From UBA5078 sp051252515 (GTDB lineage: Bacteria; Pseudomonadota; Gammaproteobacteria; Pseudomonadales; Pseudohongiellaceae), in the NCBI GenBank assembly GCA_051252515.1, contig JBPOFS010000008.1, positions 62,001-126,000 of the forward strand: a DNA stretch of 64,000 nucleotides, given 5' to 3'. Made by a program: the position numbers and the translations under genes. Shown one piece after another: positions 60,593-64,000 of the stretch. The first letter of the stretch is position 1, and every line of letters begins with the position of its first letter. The notes beneath the pieces were generated by a model. That model had not been told where the DNA came from. It worked only from the letters and a program-made list of their open reading frames with translations, and searched no databases.

Positions 60593-62377
60593 TTACGTTC
60601 CTACTACTATCAAGGTATCACCAACAGAAACAGAATCACCTTCTGAGACATTTACTGCAGTGACGCTACCGCTCTCACTCGCTCGTATTTCTGTTTCCAT
60701 TTTCATTGCTTCAAGCAATACCACTATGTCCCCTTCTTTGACTGTGTCGCCTACAGAAACAATCACTTTTTGGATGCTCCCGCCAAGCGGTGCGAGGATT
60801 GAAGACTCCTGACCACTAGCGACACTTCCACGCGATTGAGAGGCTTCTGTATCTGCATCTGTCCCAACTTCGACGAATTTTTCGACATCGCCGCCAGCAT
60901 TTACTTTCACCACATAAGATTTCCCTTCTACGGCAACAGTAAACACATCAGCTTGCTTACTATCAGCTGTTTTCACATCGTCACCAGATGGCATTGGTTC
61001 GAACGCTGAAGGGTTGTCGCGATTTTGGAAAAACTTCAATGCAGGTTGAGGGAATAATGCATAGGTCAGCGTGTCATCGACATCATTCACAATCGTGAAA
61101 CCTTTCGTCGATGCGATCGATTTTAACTCTTCACGTAATCTATCGAACTCAGGTTCTATTAAGTCCGCTGGGCGACAAGTAATTGCCTCTTCGCCCCTGA
61201 GTACTTTAGCCTGCAATTCTTTGTTCACTGGAGCAGGTGTTTTGCCATACTCACCTTTCAAGACACCTTCAGTTTCTTTACCAATAGATTTGTAGCGCTC
61301 ACCCATCAATACGTTCATGACGGCCTGTGTTCCTACAATCTGCGAAGTCGGGGTGACTAATGGAATAAAGCCTAAGTTTTCACGAACGCGTGGGATCTCC
61401 AACAACACTTCATCCAGCCTGTCAGTAGCAGACTGCTCTCTTAGCTGATTCTCTAAATTCGTTAACATGCCTCCTGGCACCTGTGCGACCAAAATTCGAG
61501 AATCGATGCCTTTTAAGGCTCCTTCAAATTTGGCATATTTTTTCCGTACTTCACGGAAATAACTAGCAACTTCTTCGAGCAATTCGATATTCAGGCCTGT
61601 AGCACGATCAGTGCCCTCTAGCATTGCCACCATCGATTCCGTTGGCGTATGCCCGTAAGTCAGACTCATAGAAGAAATAGCCGTATCAAGGTTATCGATA
61701 CCGGCTTCAGCGGCTTTCAAATAAGTACCAGTAGACATGCCCGTTGTAGCATGGCATTGCATGTGAATAGGGATTGAAACTGTGGCTTTAAGTTGGGTAA
61801 TCAAATCATAAGCTACATAAGGTTTTAGCAGTCCAGCCATGTCTTTGATACAGAGTGAGTCTGCGCCCATCTCCTCAATCTGCTTAGCCATAGTCAACCA
61901 GCTGTCTATGGTGTGCACCGGGCTCACTGTATAGGAAAGCGTGCCTTGTGCATGCTTTTCCTGCTTTCTTACCGCTTGGATAGCTCGTTCAAGATTGCGA
62001 GGGTCATTCATCGCATCAAACACTCGAAACACATCTACCCCGTTAACGGCTGCTCGCTCAACGAAGCGATCAACAATATCATCCGCGTAATGACGATAGC
62101 CTAGAATATTTTGCCCACGAAATAGCATCTGTTGAGGAGTATTCGGCATGGCCGCTTTCAAACGACGGATACGCTCCCAAGGGTCTTCACCAAGGAAACG
62201 AATACAAGCATCGAACGTCGCCCCGCCCCAGGACTCAACTGACCAAAATCCAACCTTATCTAATTTTTCAGCAATAGGTAGCATGTCATCTGTACGTAAA
62301 CGAGTAGCAAATAGCGATTGATGAGCGTCGCGTAGCACTACATCGGTAATACCTAAAGGTTTCTTAATTCCAGTCAT
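60593..62377 (-). CDS. oadA: Oxaloacetate decarboxylase alpha subunit
   Basis: Cytosolic carboxyltransferase/biotin-carrier subunit, 594 residues. I set the start at ATG 62377 (MTGIKKPLGITDVVLRD) with AGGA about nine nt upstream; an upstream in-frame TTG-type extension to 62443 has no support. The carboxyltransferase domain has VVLRDAHQSLFATR, WGGATFDACIRFLGEDPW, CIKDMAGLLKPY with the metal/Lys region, and MQCHATTGMS. A flexible Ala/Ser linker leads to the biotinyl domain ending in VVLLEAMKMETEI (biotin Lys near 559). It works with oadG and oadB. Confidence 0.94.
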   Translation of the reverse strand: MTGIKKPLGITDVVLRDAHQSLFATRLRTDDMLPIAEKLDKVGFWSVESWGGATFDACIRFLGEDPWERIRRLKAAMPNTPQQMLFRGQNILGYRHYADDIVDRFVERAAVNGVDVFRVFDAMNDPRNLERAIQAVRKQEKHAQGTLSYTVSPVHTIDSWLTMAKQIEEMGADSLCIKDMAGLLKPYVAYDLITQLKATVSIPIHMQCHATTGMSTGTYLKAAEAGIDNLDTAISSMSLTYGHTPTESMVAMLEGTDRATGLNIELLEEVASYFREVRKKYAKFEGALKGIDSRILVAQVPGGMLTNLENQLREQSATDRLDEVLLEIPRVRENLGFIPLVTPTSQIVGTQAVMNVLMGERYKSIGKETEGVLKGEYGKTPAPVNKELQAKVLRGEEAITCRPADLIEPEFDRLREELKSIASTKGFTIVNDVDDTLTYALFPQPALKFFQNRDNPSAFEPMPSGDDVKTADSKQADVFTVAVEGKSYVVKVNAGGDVEKFVEVGTDADTEASQSRGSVASGQESSILAPLGGSIQKVIVSVGDTVKEGDIVVLLEAMKMETEIRASESGSVTAVNVSEGDSVSVGDTLIVVGT

Positions 62378-62500
62378 GCTTTCTAGTCCTATTGTTGTCT
62401 TTGGGCTATATCGTAAACGTGTCTCTAGTTTTACAGGACACAAAACATCCTTACACTCGACGTCAATAGAGAGGTCGAATGGCGCGTCACTAACAGTGAA

Positions 62501-62758
62501 TTATACCGTTTTCTTATATTCTTTGATGGCTGCTGCGAACACTAACTTTAACGCGGCATTATCTTGTGTACTTACGGCAACAGCAGCAGGTTGAGCCGTA
62601 CGCGGTTTACGTTGTTGAGATGAACTAACAACATTTTGTTGGGCGTTCGCGTCATATAGAAAAAATGACATGAGCTTTGTTATTAGAATAAGGAGCACCA
62701 AAAATATAAATACGGCCCCCATTCCAAATAATGCCAAATTCAGTCCTTCACTTATCAT
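62501..62758 (-). CDS. oadG: Oxaloacetate decarboxylase gamma subunit
   Basis: Small membrane anchor, 85 residues from ATG 62758 (MISEGLNLALFGMG). A frame with TTG at 62791 would add 11 residues. One transmembrane helix, GMGAVFIFLVLLILITKLMSFFL, occupies about 12-34, followed by an Ala/Gln/Pro-rich linker and a C-terminal helix AALKLVFAAAIKEYKK that in family members contacts OadA. It is the first gene of the oad operon, 123 nt before oadA. Confidence 0.85.
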   Translation of the reverse strand: MISEGLNLALFGMGAVFIFLVLLILITKLMSFFLYDANAQQNVVSSSQQRKPRTAQPAAVAVSTQDNAALKLVFAAAIKEYKKTV

Positions 62759-62838
62759 TCCACTTGCACCTTTAATTAACTTATTTTTCAATGACTTAGA
62801 TTAAAACGCCTGAACTTAAAAGAGTACAAGACTATTGC

Positions 62839-63762
62839 TCAATCTTTTGAAATCACAACACGAAACCCAATAAATGGCCTCCGTGCACCTGGGTCTGCAG
62901 CTCCACGAACCGACGTTCTAACATTGTTAGCCTCGTCACTATACGAGCCACCTCGCATCACCCACAGTGCATCGTCTGCTAAATTCATACGGTCATCACT
63001 TGGATCAAATGGATAGTCGTCATAGGGGCTTTTTGTCCACTCCCACACATTACCACTCATATCTGCGAGCCCTAAGTGACATTCGGAACAGTCAAAACTG
63101 CCCACAGGTCTTATACCAGAGCTAGAGTAATTCGCGTTATTTTCAACAAGTTGATTACCCCAAGGGTAAATAAGCCCTTCTGGCCCTTTGGCCGCTTTTT
63201 CCCACTGAGCTTCCGAAGCCAGGCTAACGCGTCCCCCTTCATTCATAAATCGCTTTAGCTCGCTAGGCGTGTTCTCACTAGTCCGCAACTGCTGGTCTAA
63301 CCATCGGGCATAAGCCACTGCATCGGTCCAGGTCACATAGCTGACGGGAGCACTAGCATCACCTTCTAAGCTTTGTGGGTCTGCATTATAAGACGTTGAC
63401 TCAACAAATGCCTTGAACTGTGCCACTGTGGACTCGAATCGTGAAATATAAAAAAGCGGGACATCAACGATGCCTTGACGCCTTGACGACGACCACCTTT
63501 CATTTTCAAACGCCATTGGGTCAATAAGTGGGTTACTTCCCATAGGAAAGCTGCCACTAGGTACCACAACGAAACCAAGCAATGTTTCATCCGGCAACCA
63601 CCAGTTCATGGCGGAAAATCCAGGTTCTCCCGCGGATTGCTGTAGAGCATTTTGTGCGCTCAGTTGACTATTACCAAGCAACATCACTACAACGACAGCA
63701 AACAGACACTTAGAGTATTTCGAAAAAAGTCTCGTTAGTCCTATAGTGGGAATAGTACCCAT
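62839..63762 (-). CDS. Formylglycine-generating-enzyme-like (SUMF1/DUF323) secreted protein
   Basis: A 307-residue protein with a hydrophobic N-terminal segment (signal peptide or anchor, about 17-37, ending SAQ) and a C-type-lectin-like FGE-sulfatase domain. Landmarks are FVVVPSGSFPMGSNPLIDP near 63, FYISRFESTVAQFKAFVE, PVSYVTWTDAVAYARWLDQQL, LASEAQWEKAAKGPEGLIYPWGNQL, DMSGNVWEWTKSPYDDYP and VMRGGSYSD. The Cys pair of true formylglycine-generating enzymes is not obviously present; the only visible pair (CSEC) lies before DMSGNVWEW. No sulfatase is nearby. It may therefore be a structural or binding relative. Confidence 0.82.
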   Translation of the reverse strand: MGTIPTIGLTRLFSKYSKCLFAVVVVMLLGNSQLSAQNALQQSAGEPGFSAMNWWLPDETLLGFVVVPSGSFPMGSNPLIDPMAFENERWSSSRRQGIVDVPLFYISRFESTVAQFKAFVESTSYNADPQSLEGDASAPVSYVTWTDAVAYARWLDQQLRTSENTPSELKRFMNEGGRVSLASEAQWEKAAKGPEGLIYPWGNQLVENNANYSSSGIRPVGSFDCSECHLGLADMSGNVWEWTKSPYDDYPFDPSDDRMNLADDALWVMRGGSYSDEANNVRTSVRGAADPGARRPFIGFRVVISKD

Positions 63763-63811
63763 CCAAAATTTCCTTCACATCTTGCTTAATTAACGAATAA
63801 ACCCGGCATCT

Positions 63812-64000
63812 CTAGCGTGAGGCAATATTATCGCAAGCGTATTCCCAACCGTGCTCGCAAGCTCTCGTATACAGGTCCTCTTCAGGCATCTCCAACAAAT
63901 TCTTTCCACCTTCGCGCAGAAGAAGACGCAAATCGAACGTACGTGGATCAGCTAAACTTATTTGCGATGGGTCTAAGTAATTGAAACACCCAGCTTGGAA
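63812..64000 (-). CDS. C-terminal end of an unidentified gene (cut by window edge)
   Basis: A minus-strand reading frame enters from the right edge and ends with TAG at 63812, giving 62 residues. The end reads NLLEMPEEDLYTRACEHGWEY and then CDNIASR. I do not recognise a family. It lies 49 nt upstream of the SUMF1-like gene on the same strand, so it may be cotranscribed with it. Its start lies beyond this window. Confidence 0.55.
   Translation of the reverse strand, partial: FQAGCFNYLDPSQISLADPRTFDLRLLLREGGKNLLEMPEEDLYTRACEHGWEYACDNIASR

Noticed and set aside
1..64000. tRNA, rRNA, CRISPR, prophage, IS or transposon
   Set aside because: No tRNA-like T-loop with acceptor pairing, no regularly spaced repeats, no transposase or integrase-like translation was seen.

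Overview
The window looks like a chromosomal segment of a Gram-negative gammaproteobacterium, probably marine and aerobic. The reasons are the outer-membrane TonB receptors, an OprF/OmpA-like porin, UbiC, the long Pseudomonas/Shewanella-type PstC and PstA, a Na+-pumping OadGAB decarboxylase, and Bfr/Bfd. The gene order ubiC ... phoB-phoR-phoU-pstBACS resembles the Pseudomonas locus. I cannot name the genus. I found no tRNA, rRNA, CRISPR array, IS element or prophage; the window reads as ordinary core plus accessory metabolism.

Layout. 0-8 kb: ispB, a flavin monooxygenase-like gene, an acyl-CoA synthetase, a TPR lipoprotein and ETF-ubiquinone oxidoreductase. 8-12.3 kb: a TonB receptor followed by a tight operon of a periplasmic cupredoxin, a DUF3034 protein and a truncated-haemoglobin lipoprotein. 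12.3-24.1 kb: a secreted methyltransferase, a small Zn-finger protein, CaiB-type CoA transferase, NfsA, a serine hydrolase, an HtrA protease divergent from a CadC-like regulator, and a lipid/isoprenoid-type catabolic group (FAD oxidase, acyl-CoA dehydrogenase, two SDRs). 24.2-26.8 kb: modABC behind a ModE-like palindrome. 26.9-33 kb: an MDR reductase, argD with a leader-peptide/terminator arrangement, a TonB_C-like protein, a second CaiB and ubiC.

33-52 kb is a phosphate-starvation island: OmpA-like porin, a secreted beta-helix protein, a second TonB receptor, phoB-phoR, then pstS-pstC-pstA-pstB-phoU in the opposite direction, ppk and ppx, and after them bfr/bfd with a Fur-like site. By eye I found a recurrent promoter layout: two CTGTCAT-like 7-mers separated by 4 nt, then exactly 10 nt, then a -10 hexamer. 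It lies before the beta-helix gene, the TonB receptor, phoB, pstS and pstC, more weakly before ppx, and again before an EAL-CBS-GGDEF gene at 57.5 kb. This suggests that phosphate limitation controls an undescribed beta-helix/TonB outer-membrane uptake module and a c-di-GMP enzyme along with the classical Pst system.

52-64 kb: a GT39-type glycosyltransferase, an NTF2-like secreted protein, an ExeA/MshM-like ATPase, cysE, the EAL-CBS-GGDEF protein, oadGAB, a formylglycine-generating-enzyme-like secreted protein, and the C-terminal end of an unidentified gene cut by the window edge. The most notable regulatory find outside the Pho island is a 43-codon ORF with an Arg-Arg-Arg-Ala-Arg run, a good sigma70 promoter and a strong intrinsic terminator directly ahead of argD. 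It is a candidate arginine attenuator.
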